Positions 15,098 through 22,334 of a stretch of 64,000 nucleotides of DNA are shown in pieces (the stretch's first letter is position 1; the number at the start of each line of letters is the position of its first letter). Made by a program: the position numbers and the translations under genes. Under the pieces are notes generated by a model, which saw only the letters and a list, made by a program, of their open reading frames with translations, did not search any database and was not told the DNA's origin. Source of the DNA: DASXRC01 sp036506495 (GTDB lineage: Bacteria; Actinomycetota; Actinomycetes; Mycobacteriales; Micromonosporaceae); contig DASXRQ010000104.1 of assembly GCA_036506495.1 (NCBI GenBank), forward strand, positions 24,301 to 88,300. The letters are read 5' to 3'.

Positions 15098-16835
15098 AGC
15101 CGTCGCGACGCATGATGTCGTGATCGTGGGCGGGGGCGGGGCTGGGCTGCGCGCGGCCATCGCGGTGGCCGAGGCCGATCCGGGGCTGTCCGTCGCCGTC
15201 GTGAGCAAGGTCTACCCGATGCGCAGCCACACCGTGTCGGCCGAGGGCGGCGCCGCGGCGGCGATCGGCCTGGACGACAGCTTCGACGAACACGCCTACG
15301 ACACCATCTCCGGCGGCGACTGGCTGTGCGACCAGGACGCCGTCGAGAGGTTCGTACCCGAGGCGCGCGCCGAGTTGCTCCGCCTGGAGCACTGGGGCTG
15401 CCCCTGGAGCCGGGAGCCCGACGGGCGGGTGGCGGTGCGCGCGTTCGGCGGCATGAAGAAGATGCGCACCTGGTTCGCCGCCGATAAGACCGGGTTCCAC
15501 CTGCTGCACACCCTGTTCCAGACCACGCTGAAGTACCGCCCGGTCACGCGGTACGACGAGTGGTACGCGACGCGGCTGCTCGTCGACGACGGCCGGGTCT
15601 GCGGTGTGGTCGCCATCGAGCTGATGTCGGGTCGGATCGAGGCGATCACGGCGAAGGCAGTCATCCTCGCCACCGGCGGTGGCGGGCGGGTGTTCCCGTT
15701 CACGACCAACGCCAACATCTCAACGGGCGATGGGATGGCCCTGGCCTACCGCGCCGGCGCGCCGCTGAAGGACATGGAGTTCGTCCAGTACCACCCCACC
15801 GGGCTGCCGTTCACCGGCATCCTCATCACCGAGGCGGCCCGGGCCGAGGGCGGCTGGTTACTCAACAAGGACGGCTACCGGTACCTGCAGGACTACGACC
15901 TGGGCACGCCCACACCCGAGCCGGTGCTGCGCAGCATGGAGCTCGGCCCGCGCGACCGGCTCTCGCAGGCGTTCGTGCACGAGGTAGAGAAGGGGCGAAC
16001 GGTCGACACGCCGTACGGCCCGGTCGTGCACCTGGACCTGCGCCACCTCGGCGAGGCGAAGATCGAAGCCAAGCTGCCGATGGTCCGCGAGCTGTGCCGA
16101 GACTACGAGCGCCTGGACCCGGTGCACGAGCTCATTCCGGTCCGTCCCGTCGTGCACTACATGATGGGCGGGGTCCACACCGACATCCACGCCGCGACAC
16201 CGTTGGCCGGCCTGTACGCGGCCGGCGAGACGGCCTGCGTCAGCATCAACGGCGCGAACCGGTTGGGCTCCAACTCGCTGCCCGAGATCCTCGTCTTCGG
16301 AGCCCGGGCCGGTGCCGCCGCGGCGGCGTACGCCGTCGATGCGCCGCCGCTCGGTCCCGCCGTGGCCGGCCAGCTCGCCGACGAGACCCGACGCCTGCGT
16401 CGGCTGCTGGACCGCACCGAGGGCGCGGAGTCCGTCGCGGCGATCCGGGTGGCGATGCAGCAGACGATGGAGGGCGCGGCCGGCATCTACCGCGATGCCG
16501 ACTCCCTCGCGAAGGCCGTGGACACCCTGCGAGAACTGCAGGAGCGAGCCGCGTCCGCGGCGATCGGCGACCCGAGCCTCACGTTCAACACCCAGCTCGT
16601 CGCGGCGCTGGAGGTGGCGGCGATGCTCGACATCGCGGAGGCCATCGTGCACAGCGCGCTGCGCCGCGAGGAGTCGCGCGGCGCGCACCAACGCACGGAC
16701 TTCCCGCGCCGCGACGACGAGCGGTTCCTCGCGCACTCGTTGGCATACCGCGAGGCCGACGGCGGCTGCCGGATCGAGTACGCACCGGTCACCATCACGC
16801 GCTGGCCGCCCGGCGAGCGGGTCTACGGAAGGTGA
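15087..16835 (+). CDS. frdA: Fumarate reductase flavoprotein subunit
   Basis: 582-residue catalytic subunit of the quinol:fumarate reductase/succinate dehydrogenase family. VVIVGGGGAGLRAAIAVAEA binds FAD ADP, and His48 in MRSHTVSAEGGAAAA is the residue that carries covalent FAD in this family. QYHPTGLPFTGILITEAARAEGG and RPVVHYMMGGVHTDIHA hold substrate-site His/Arg residues, and NGANRLGSNSLPE is the C-terminal FAD loop. With FrdB-D it transfers electrons between the quinone pool and fumarate/succinate at the membrane. The ATG at 15087 overlaps the upstream small ORF and gives a family-typical N-terminus. Confidence 0.96.
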   Translation: MGAEAVATHDVVIVGGGGAGLRAAIAVAEADPGLSVAVVSKVYPMRSHTVSAEGGAAAAIGLDDSFDEHAYDTISGGDWLCDQDAVERFVPEARAELLRLEHWGCPWSREPDGRVAVRAFGGMKKMRTWFAADKTGFHLLHTLFQTTLKYRPVTRYDEWYATRLLVDDGRVCGVVAIELMSGRIEAITAKAVILATGGGGRVFPFTTNANISTGDGMALAYRAGAPLKDMEFVQYHPTGLPFTGILITEAARAEGGWLLNKDGYRYLQDYDLGTPTPEPVLRSMELGPRDRLSQAFVHEVEKGRTVDTPYGPVVHLDLRHLGEAKIEAKLPMVRELCRDYERLDPVHELIPVRPVVHYMMGGVHTDIHAATPLAGLYAAGETACVSINGANRLGSNSLPEILVFGARAGAAAAAYAVDAPPLGPAVAGQLADETRRLRRLLDRTEGAESVAAIRVAMQQTMEGAAGIYRDADSLAKAVDTLRELQERAASAAIGDPSLTFNTQLVAALEVAAMLDIAEAIVHSALRREESRGAHQRTDFPRRDDERFLAHSLAYREADGGCRIEYAPVTITRWPPGERVYGR

Positions 16836-16839
16836 GGCG

Positions 16840-17586
16840 ATGCCGGAAGAGATCACCCTGAGGGTCTCGCGGTACCGGCCGGAGACGGACGCCGCGCCGA
16901 CATTCCAGGAGTACGAGGTGCCGCTGCGCGAGGACTGGGCGGTGCTCGACGCGTTGAACTACGTCAAGGACCAGCTCGACCCGACGCTCGCGTACCGCTG
17001 GTCGTGCCGGATGGGGATCTGCGGCAGCTGCGGCATGACCGTCAACGGTGAACCAAAGCTCACCTGCGGAACGTTCCTCGTCGACCATGCTCCCGGGCCC
17101 ATCCAGGTGGAGCCGCTGCGCAACTTCCCGGTGATCCGGGATCTCGTCATCGAGATGACCGACTTCATGCACAAGCTCGGCTCGATCCAGCCGTGGATCA
17201 TCCGGGACGAGTCGGCCGACGACACCGACGTCGAGCTGCTGCAGACACCGTCCGAGATGGACGAATACCACCAGTACAGCATGTGCATCAACTGCATGCT
17301 GTGCTATTCGGCGTGCCCGGTGTACGGCCTGGACTCGAAGTTCATCGGTCCGGCCGCTATCGCGCTGGCACAGCGGTACAACCTCGACTCCCGCGATGAG
17401 GGCGAAGCGGATCGCCTCACCGTCCTCTCCGAAGACGAGGGCGTCTGGGCGTGCACGTTCGTCGGCGAGTGCACCCGCGCGTGCCCGAAGGGTGTGGATC
17501 CGGCCGGCGCGATCCAACGTGCCAAGCTCGTCGCCGCCAACGAGGCGGTAAGGGCGTTCCTGCTGCCGAAGTGGGCACGGAGATGA
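16840..17586 (+). CDS. frdB: Fumarate reductase/succinate dehydrogenase iron-sulfur subunit
   Basis: 248-residue electron-transfer subunit with all three clusters visible. The [2Fe-2S] ligands are in SCRMGICGSCGMTVNGEPKL plus the following TC; the [4Fe-4S] ligands are in MCINCMLCYSACP; the [3Fe-4S] ligands are in CTFVGECTRACPKG. The N-terminal ferredoxin-like part begins ITLRVSRYRPETD, and WSCRMGICGSCG is diagnostic. It starts 4 bp after the frdA stop with GGTGAGG upstream of the ATG at 16840, and its own stop overlaps frdC (ATGA). It links FrdA to the membrane anchors. Confidence 0.96.
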   Translation: MPEEITLRVSRYRPETDAAPTFQEYEVPLREDWAVLDALNYVKDQLDPTLAYRWSCRMGICGSCGMTVNGEPKLTCGTFLVDHAPGPIQVEPLRNFPVIRDLVIEMTDFMHKLGSIQPWIIRDESADDTDVELLQTPSEMDEYHQYSMCINCMLCYSACPVYGLDSKFIGPAAIALAQRYNLDSRDEGEADRLTVLSEDEGVWACTFVGECTRACPKGVDPAGAIQRAKLVAANEAVRAFLLPKWARR

Positions 17587-17981
17587 CCGGACTCGAGCAG
17601 CGGCTGTACCGTCAGCGTGTCCCGCTGTTCTGGTGGCTGTCGAGGCGGAGCTACTTCGCCTTCGTGGTGCGCGAGCTGACGAGCCTGTCCGTCGTCTGGT
17701 TCGTGGTGTACCTGCTGTGGCTAGTGTGGGCGGTCGGCACCGGCCGGGCGGCGTACCAGAGCTTCCTGGACCGATCCGGACAGCCGTGGATGGTCGCCAT
17801 CAACGTCGTGGCGCTCGCGTTCGCGATCTACCACACGGTGACGTGGTTCGCCGTTACGCCGCAGGCGATGGTGCTCAAGGTCCGCCGCCGGCGGGTGCCC
17901 GGGCAGGCCATCGCGGGGGCGCTCTACCTTGCCTGGTTCGTGGTGTCCGCCCTGCTTTTCTGGTTCGTGGTGATCAGATGA
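17583..17981 (+). CDS. frdC: Fumarate reductase membrane anchor subunit C
   Basis: 132-residue hydrophobic anchor. Three helices are seen: ELTSLSVVWFVVYLLWLVWAVG, WMVAINVVALAFAIYHTVTWF and IAGALYLAWFVVSALLFWFV. The N-terminal RVPLFWWLSRRSYFAFVVRE is the conserved FrdC entry motif, and the His in AIYHTVTWF is in the position associated with quinone/haem contact in E. coli-type anchors, which lack haem. The ATG overlaps frdB and the stop overlaps frdD, so stoichiometric translation is likely. The two-anchor FrdC/FrdD form is the type known from E. coli and mycobacteria. Confidence 0.93.
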   Translation: MTGLEQRLYRQRVPLFWWLSRRSYFAFVVRELTSLSVVWFVVYLLWLVWAVGTGRAAYQSFLDRSGQPWMVAINVVALAFAIYHTVTWFAVTPQAMVLKVRRRRVPGQAIAGALYLAWFVVSALLFWFVVIR

Positions 17982-18337
17982 ACGAGCCCCGCACCTCCGC
18001 CGAGCCGTTCCTATGGCTGCTGTTCAGCGCCGGCGGTGTCGTGACCGCGCTCGTGGTTCCGGTGCTGCTGTTCCTGTTCGGCATCGCGTTTCCATTGGGC
18101 TGGCTGGACCCACCGTCCTATGTGGAGATCCATGCGCTATTGCACAACCCGTTGACCCGTCTCGTCGTGGTCGGGCTGTGCGGGCTCGCGCTGATGCACG
18201 CCGCGCACCGGCTGCGGCACACCGTGCGAGACGGACTCCAGCTGCAGCGTCACGGCGACGGGATCGCCATCACCTGCTACGGTGCCGCCGCGCTGGGCAC
18301 GGCCTTCGCGGCGTACGTCGTGCTCACCAGGCTCTAG
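17978..18337 (+). CDS. frdD: Fumarate reductase membrane anchor subunit D
   Basis: 119-residue second anchor. The helices are WLLFSAGGVVTALVVPVLLFL, LVVVGLCGLALMHAAHRLRH and AITCYGAAALGTAFAAYVVL. The segment GIAFPLGWLDPPSYVEIHALL and the HAAHRLRHTVRDGLQL motif match FrdD. Together with frdA-C it completes a four-gene operon with overlaps throughout. The next gene is convergent, its stop only 3 bp away, with no hairpin I can see between. Confidence 0.92.
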   Translation: MNEPRTSAEPFLWLLFSAGGVVTALVVPVLLFLFGIAFPLGWLDPPSYVEIHALLHNPLTRLVVVGLCGLALMHAAHRLRHTVRDGLQLQRHGDGIAITCYGAAALGTAFAAYVVLTRL

Positions 18338-18340
18338 GCA

Positions 18341-19549
18341 TCAGGTCAGCGCCCGGCGCCGGCCGCGCAGGAAGGCGCGCTCGGCGGCGTTCTCCGTGCG
18401 GTCGAGCGCGGCCTCGTACGCGGCCGCCGCCTCGGCGGTGCGGCCGAGCCGGCGCAGCAGGTCGGCGCGGACGGCGTGGAACAGGTGGTAGCCGTCCAGG
18501 TCGAGGCCGTCGAGGACGCCGAGCGCCGCGGACGCTCCCTCGACCTCGGCCACCGCGACCGCGCGGTGCAGGGCCACGACCGGGCTCGGCGCCAGCAAGA
18601 GCAGCTGGTCGTAGAGCTGCAGGATCTGCAGCCAGTCGGTGACCTCCGCGGTCGGCGCGTCGCTGTGCACGGCGTTGATCGCCGCCTGGATCTGATACGG
18701 GCCGGGCCGGTTGCGCCGGAGGCACTGCCGGACGAGGCGCTGGCCCTCGGCGATCAGGCCACGGTCCCAGCGGGTGCGGTCCTGGTCGGCGAGCAGCACC
18801 AGGTCGCCGTCCGGTGTGGTGCGGGTCGGTCGGCGCGACTCGATAAGGAGCATGAGCGCGAGCAGTCCCACGACCTCGGGTTCGTCGGGCATGAGCTCGA
18901 CCAGCAGCCGCCCCAGGCGGATAGCCTCCGCGCAGAGGTCGTCGCGGACGAGCCGCTCGCCCGCGCTCGCGGCGTACCCCTCGTTGAAGATGAGGTAGAC
19001 GACGGCCAGCACCGCGCGCAGCCGGTCCGGGAGATCGGCCTCCCGCGGCACCCGGTACGGGATCCGCGCGTCGCGGATCTTGCCCTTCGCCCGAACCAGC
19101 CGCTGGGCCATGGTCGGCTCGGGCACCAGGAAGGCGCGCGCGATCTCCGCGGTGGTGAGCCCGCCGAGCAGCCGCAGCGTCAACGCGACCTGGACGGCGG
19201 GGGCGAGCGCCGGGTGACAGCAGGTGAAGATCAGGCGTAGCCGCTCGTCGCGCACCGGGCCCTCCTCGACTGGTTCGTCGCCGGCGTAGAGCAGGGCGGC
19301 CTCGGCGTGCCGGTCATCGCGCGACGCCTCGCGGCGGAGCCGGTCGATGGCTCGGTTGCGTGCGGTCGTGATGATCCATCCCGCCGGGCTCGGCGGTGGT
19401 CCGGTGGACGGCCAGCGTTGGACCGCCGCGGCGAACGCGTCCTGGACGGCCTCCTCCGCCAGATCGATGTCGCCGAAGGCGCGGACGAGGACGGCCACGG
19501 CGCGGCCATACTCGTCGCGGAACACACGCTCGATCTGCGCGGCGTGCAC
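18341..19549 (-). CDS. ECF42-type RNA polymerase sigma factor with TPR-like C-terminal extension
   Basis: 402-residue sigma-70-family factor. Sigma region 2 spans RVFRDEYGRAVAVLVRAFGD and DLAEEAVQDAFAAAVQRWP, then GWIITTARNRAIDRLRRE. Region 4 contains LRLLGGLTTAEIARAFLVPE. The long helical C-terminal domain (about residues 190-402, with FNEGYAASAGERLVRDDLC, AAINAVHSDA and a final LLRRLGRTAEAAAAYEAAL) is the extension of the ECF42 group, which lacks an anti-sigma factor and pairs with a DGPF protein, exactly as here. The GTG at 19549 is chosen; a CTG at 19561 overlapping the DGPF stop as CTGA is an alternative. The frame extends to 19792, but that part is antisense to the DGPF gene. Confidence 0.9.
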   Translation of the reverse strand: MHAAQIERVFRDEYGRAVAVLVRAFGDIDLAEEAVQDAFAAAVQRWPSTGPPPSPAGWIITTARNRAIDRLRREASRDDRHAEAALLYAGDEPVEEGPVRDERLRLIFTCCHPALAPAVQVALTLRLLGGLTTAEIARAFLVPEPTMAQRLVRAKGKIRDARIPYRVPREADLPDRLRAVLAVVYLIFNEGYAASAGERLVRDDLCAEAIRLGRLLVELMPDEPEVVGLLALMLLIESRRPTRTTPDGDLVLLADQDRTRWDRGLIAEGQRLVRQCLRRNRPGPYQIQAAINAVHSDAPTAEVTDWLQILQLYDQLLLLAPSPVVALHRAVAVAEVEGASAALGVLDGLDLDGYHLFHAVRADLLRRLGRTAEAAAAYEAALDRTENAAERAFLRGRRRALT

Positions 19550-19557
19550 GGCAGGTG

Positions 19558-19908
19558 TCAGTCCTCGACATCGTGCTGCAGCGGGCGTACCTCGACCGGC
19601 AGCGTCGTCGCACGGGCCATCTTGCCGGCCCATTCCAGTGCGGCGTCGAGATCCGGCACCTCGACGATCGTGAATCCGCCGACGTGCTCCTTGCCCTCGG
19701 TGAACGGACCATCCGTCATGAGGACCTCGCCGTCCCGGTGCCGGACCACGGTTGCGGTGCTCGCCGGATGCAGACCGACGGCGAACACCCACGCGCCGGC
19801 GGCCTTCATCTCTCCATTCAGGACGGAAAGGTCGCTCATCACCTGATCCAGGACCTCGGGCGGGGGAGGATCTCCATCGGGCTGATACACGCTGAGCAGG
19901 TACTGCAT
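19558..19908 (-). CDS. DGPF domain (YCII-related) protein, partner of ECF42 sigma factor
   Basis: 116-residue protein of the YciI-like ferredoxin fold. It contains the name-giving motif LMTDGPFTEGKEHVGGFTIV, preceded by GAWVFAVGLHPASTATVV, and begins MQYLLSVYQPDG. DGPF proteins are encoded next to ECF42 sigma factors and are thought to take part in signal input; the mechanism is unsettled. The ATG at 19908 has a strong AAGGAGG 4 nt upstream. It is the promoter-proximal gene of the sigma operon, and the two coding regions are separated by 8 bp or overlap, depending on the sigma start. Confidence 0.92.
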   Translation of the reverse strand: MQYLLSVYQPDGDPPPPEVLDQVMSDLSVLNGEMKAAGAWVFAVGLHPASTATVVRHRDGEVLMTDGPFTEGKEHVGGFTIVEVPDLDAALEWAGKMARATTLPVEVRPLQHDVED

Positions 19909-20027
19909 TGGTCCTCCTTGCCGGTGACGTTACCGCCGGCGCAGTGGCCGGCCCTCACCTACTACACGAACGTCGTCCCGCCGGATCGACACGCGCCGGC
20001 GATGAGGTGGACGAGGGGCGGCGCGGG

Positions 20028-20537
20028 TCAGTCCGTGCCGCGCCACGGCCGCAGCCGGGGCCGCCACGCGGGCACCGCACGGCGGTACGCCTCGTACTCG
20101 GCCCCGAACTGGCGCCGAAGAGCGGGTTCCTCATATCCGTATGCGAACGCGGCCGTCGCGGCGCCAACTGCGGCGGCGTACCACAGCAGCTCCAACCGGC
20201 CCAGCAGCAGGGCCTGTCCCAGTATCGCCGCCACGACCGCGAGGTACATGGGGTTGCGGACGTACCGGTAGGCGCCACCCACCACCAGCCGGGTGGGCGG
20301 CGCGATGGGTGCGGGCGTGCCCAGGCCCTCCACGACGAAGCGCACGAAGGAGTACACGAGCACGCTGGCGGCGGCGGTGAGGAGGGCGGCGCCAAGCACC
20401 CGTGCCGGCACGCCGAGCCAGCCCGGGTAGTCGCCCGACCGCCAGCCAGTCAGCAGCCAGGGCAGCACGCCGGCCACGATGGCCGGTGCCAGCGCGAAGA
20501 ACAATGCGCTGCCCGCCGCGGCCACCGTTCGTCGCAT
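20028..20537 (-). CDS. Isoprenylcysteine carboxyl methyltransferase (ICMT)-like membrane protein
   Basis: 169-residue membrane methyltransferase-family protein. It has N-terminal spans (GSALFFALAPAIVAGVLPWL and VLGAALLTAAASVLVYSFVRF) and the family core GAYRYVRNPMYLAVVAAILGQ, which contributes to the SAM site, followed by YEEPALRRQFGAEYEAYRR, a motif shared with ICMT/PEMT enzymes. Bacteria have no prenylated CaaX proteins, so the substrate is unknown and may be a lipid or an ion-transport target. The start is the ATG at 20537 with TAGGGT 6 nt upstream and no ribosome site. Confidence 0.85.
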   Translation of the reverse strand: MRRTVAAAGSALFFALAPAIVAGVLPWLLTGWRSGDYPGWLGVPARVLGAALLTAAASVLVYSFVRFVVEGLGTPAPIAPPTRLVVGGAYRYVRNPMYLAVVAAILGQALLLGRLELLWYAAAVGAATAAFAYGYEEPALRRQFGAEYEAYRRAVPAWRPRLRPWRGTD

Positions 20538-20543
20538 GGAGGC

Positions 20544-20549
20544 ACCCTA
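20544..20549 (-). promoter_or_regulatory. Leaderless-type -10 box of ICMT-like gene
   Basis: TAGGGT on the minus strand, 6 nt before the ATG at 20537, fits the TANNNT pattern seen repeatedly in this window. Confidence 0.45.
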
Positions 20550-20592
20550 CGTGGCAGGATGATGATCCACATCGCTCGGCGGGAGGAGCCCC

Positions 20593-21579
20593 ATGCTTGT
20601 GCTGAGCCAGCGGCGGGTCGAGGAGCTGCTCGACCTCGACGCGCTCATCGATGCCCTCGGGCCGGCGATGGCGGACCTCAGCGCCGGGCGTGCCTCGGTG
20701 CCCGACCGGGTCGCGGCGCTGGTGCCCGAGCGGGAAGGCTTGCTCGGCGTGATGCCGGGCTTCGTCCCTTCGGTCGGCGTGCTGATGAGCAAGCTGGTCA
20801 CGCTGTACCCGCGCAACGCCGGCACCGAGCTGCCGACCCATCAGGCGGTCATCGTCACGTTCGATCCCGAGACGGGTGAACCCACGGCGGTGCTGGACGG
20901 GACGGCCATCACGGCGGCGCGCACCGGTGCGTGCTCCGCGCTGTCGGCGCGTCTCCTCGCCCGGGAGGACGCCGCCGTGCTGGCCATTCTCGGCACCGGC
21001 GTCCAGGCCCGCGCGCACGCGCGCGCGATGTGTCGGGTGCGGCAGATCCGGCGGATCCGGGTCGCCGGACGGGACCCGGCCAGGGTCGCGGCACTGGTGG
21101 CCGAGTTGTCAGACGCGCTGGCGGTCGAGGTGCGGGCGGCCTCCTCGTACGCCGAGGCACTCGACGGCGCGGACATCGCGTGCGCGACCACCCACGCGAC
21201 GGATCCGGTCGTACGCCGCCGGTGGCTTACCGCTGGGGTCCACGTCACGTCGGTCGGCTACCACCGCGACGGTCGAGAGGTCGACGACGAGACGGTCGCC
21301 GACTCGCTGGTCTGCGTAGAGTCCAGACGCGCCGCGCTGGCTCCGTTTCCCGCCGGAAGCAACGACCTCCTCATGCCGATCCGGGACGGGGTCATCACGG
21401 CCGACCACGTCCATGCCGAGCTCGGCGAGCTGGTGGCCGGAATCAGATCGGGCCGGGAATCCCGGGATCAGATCACGCTGTACAAGTCGGTCGGCGTCGC
21501 CGCGCAGGACGCCGCGGCCGCCGCGCTGGTCGTCGCCGCCGCCCGCGAGCGCGGGCTTGGCGAGGAGATCGAGCTCTAG
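20593..21579 (+). CDS. Ornithine cyclodeaminase/mu-crystallin family protein
   Basis: 328-residue NAD(P)-binding enzyme. The N-terminal substrate domain begins LVLSQRRVEELLDLDALIDA and carries the dimer segment VPDRVAALVPEREGLLGVMPG. The Rossmann domain has AVLAILGTGVQARAHARAMC (GxGxxA), and TAAARTGACSAL-like TAARTGACSALSARLLA precedes it. KLVTLYPRNAGTELPTHQA carries the conserved Lys. The family includes ornithine cyclodeaminase, alanine dehydrogenase and 1-pyrroline-2-carboxylate or ketimine reductases; sequence alone does not choose among them. GGGAGGAG lies 4 nt before the ATG. Confidence 0.88.
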   Translation: MLVLSQRRVEELLDLDALIDALGPAMADLSAGRASVPDRVAALVPEREGLLGVMPGFVPSVGVLMSKLVTLYPRNAGTELPTHQAVIVTFDPETGEPTAVLDGTAITAARTGACSALSARLLAREDAAVLAILGTGVQARAHARAMCRVRQIRRIRVAGRDPARVAALVAELSDALAVEVRAASSYAEALDGADIACATTHATDPVVRRRWLTAGVHVTSVGYHRDGREVDDETVADSLVCVESRRAALAPFPAGSNDLLMPIRDGVITADHVHAELGELVAGIRSGRESRDQITLYKSVGVAAQDAAAAALVVAAARERGLGEEIEL

Positions 21580-21589
21580 GGCGGCCGCC

Positions 21590-22222
21590 TCAGGCGGACG
21601 GGTAGTTGATGCCCTCTTCGAGCAGGGCGAGCGCACGGTCGGCGAGCACCGACGCGGGCGTTTGGGGCTCGGCCTCCCGCCAGGCGATCATGGCCGTCTG
21701 CACGGCGGTCGTGGCGACGGCGGCTACGAGGGTCGGCCGCGGGTCGGTGAGCGGGTCGACACCCATCCGGCCGCCGACGTGGCGGGCCAGCTCGGCGATG
21801 CGTGCGGAACACACCTCGAGGCTCCGCGCGTGGACGGCCGGGCTGTCCTTCATCACCTGCTGGGCGCAGCTGAACCGTTCGGCGTCGAAGCCGGCCGTGC
21901 CGCGTTCGCAGGCGTTCATCATCTCGACGACCGCGTGGCGAAGCGCCGTCAGCACCGGCTCGCGGGCTGGCCGCGCCGCGAATGCCGCGTACACCGCCGA
22001 GAACTGCTGGTCGAGCAGGGTGAGCGCCACGTCTTCCTTGGACTCGAAGTAGCGGAAGAACGTTCGTGGTGACAGCTCGACCGCCTCGGCGATCTCGTCG
22101 ATCGTCGTTGCCTCGAAGCCCTTGCGCTTGAACAGATCGAACGCGGCGTCGACCAGGGCGTCGTGGGTGCGCTGCTTCTTGCGCTCACGCAGGCCCGGCG
22201 GCTCGATCGAGGTGGCGGTCAT
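21590..22222 (-). CDS. TetR/AcrR family regulator of the divergent MFS pump
   Basis: 210-residue repressor. The HTH is in ATTIDEIAEAVELSPRTFFR followed by YFESKEDVALTLLDQ, and the C-terminal domain ends with a Trp/Glu-rich helix (TAMIAWREAEPQTPA). The start is the ATG at 22222, with TACACT 6 nt upstream and no Shine-Dalgarno; upstream in-frame residues lie in the intergenic promoter region. It is divergent from a DHA2-type drug exporter 112 bp away, the classic repressor/pump arrangement, and two dyads lie in the gap. Confidence 0.9.
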   Translation of the reverse strand: MTATSIEPPGLRERKKQRTHDALVDAAFDLFKRKGFEATTIDEIAEAVELSPRTFFRYFESKEDVALTLLDQQFSAVYAAFAARPAREPVLTALRHAVVEMMNACERGTAGFDAERFSCAQQVMKDSPAVHARSLEVCSARIAELARHVGGRMGVDPLTDPRPTLVAAVATTAVQTAMIAWREAEPQTPASVLADRALALLEEGINYPSA

Positions 22223-22228
22223 GCCGGC

Positions 22229-22328
22229 AGTGTAACCCCGGTGACGCCATGCGACTTTATTCCCGACGTGACAGTGGTCACTTTCTGACCTAAGTCGGTT
22301 GACGACTGATGTCACTAGCTGACAGGTT
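22229..22328. promoter_or_regulatory. Divergent TetR/MFS control region with two dyads
   Basis: Minus strand: TACACT (22234-22229), 6 nt before the tetR ATG. Plus strand: TTGACG (22299-22304), 18 nt, CAGGTT (22323-22328), 6 nt before the MFS ATG at 22335. Two perfect inverted repeats are present: GTGACAGTGGTCAC (22268-22281, 5-4-5) and AGTCGGTTGACGACT (22293-22307, 5-5-5), the latter covering the MFS -35. The TetR protein is the likely ligand of one or both. Confidence 0.55.
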
Positions 22329-22334
22329 CTCGGC

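Noticed and set aside
21010..21027. 18-nt alternating purine-pyrimidine GC run (possible Z-DNA)
   Set aside because: Falls within Arg/Ala codons of the cyclodeaminase-like gene; expected by chance at this GC content.
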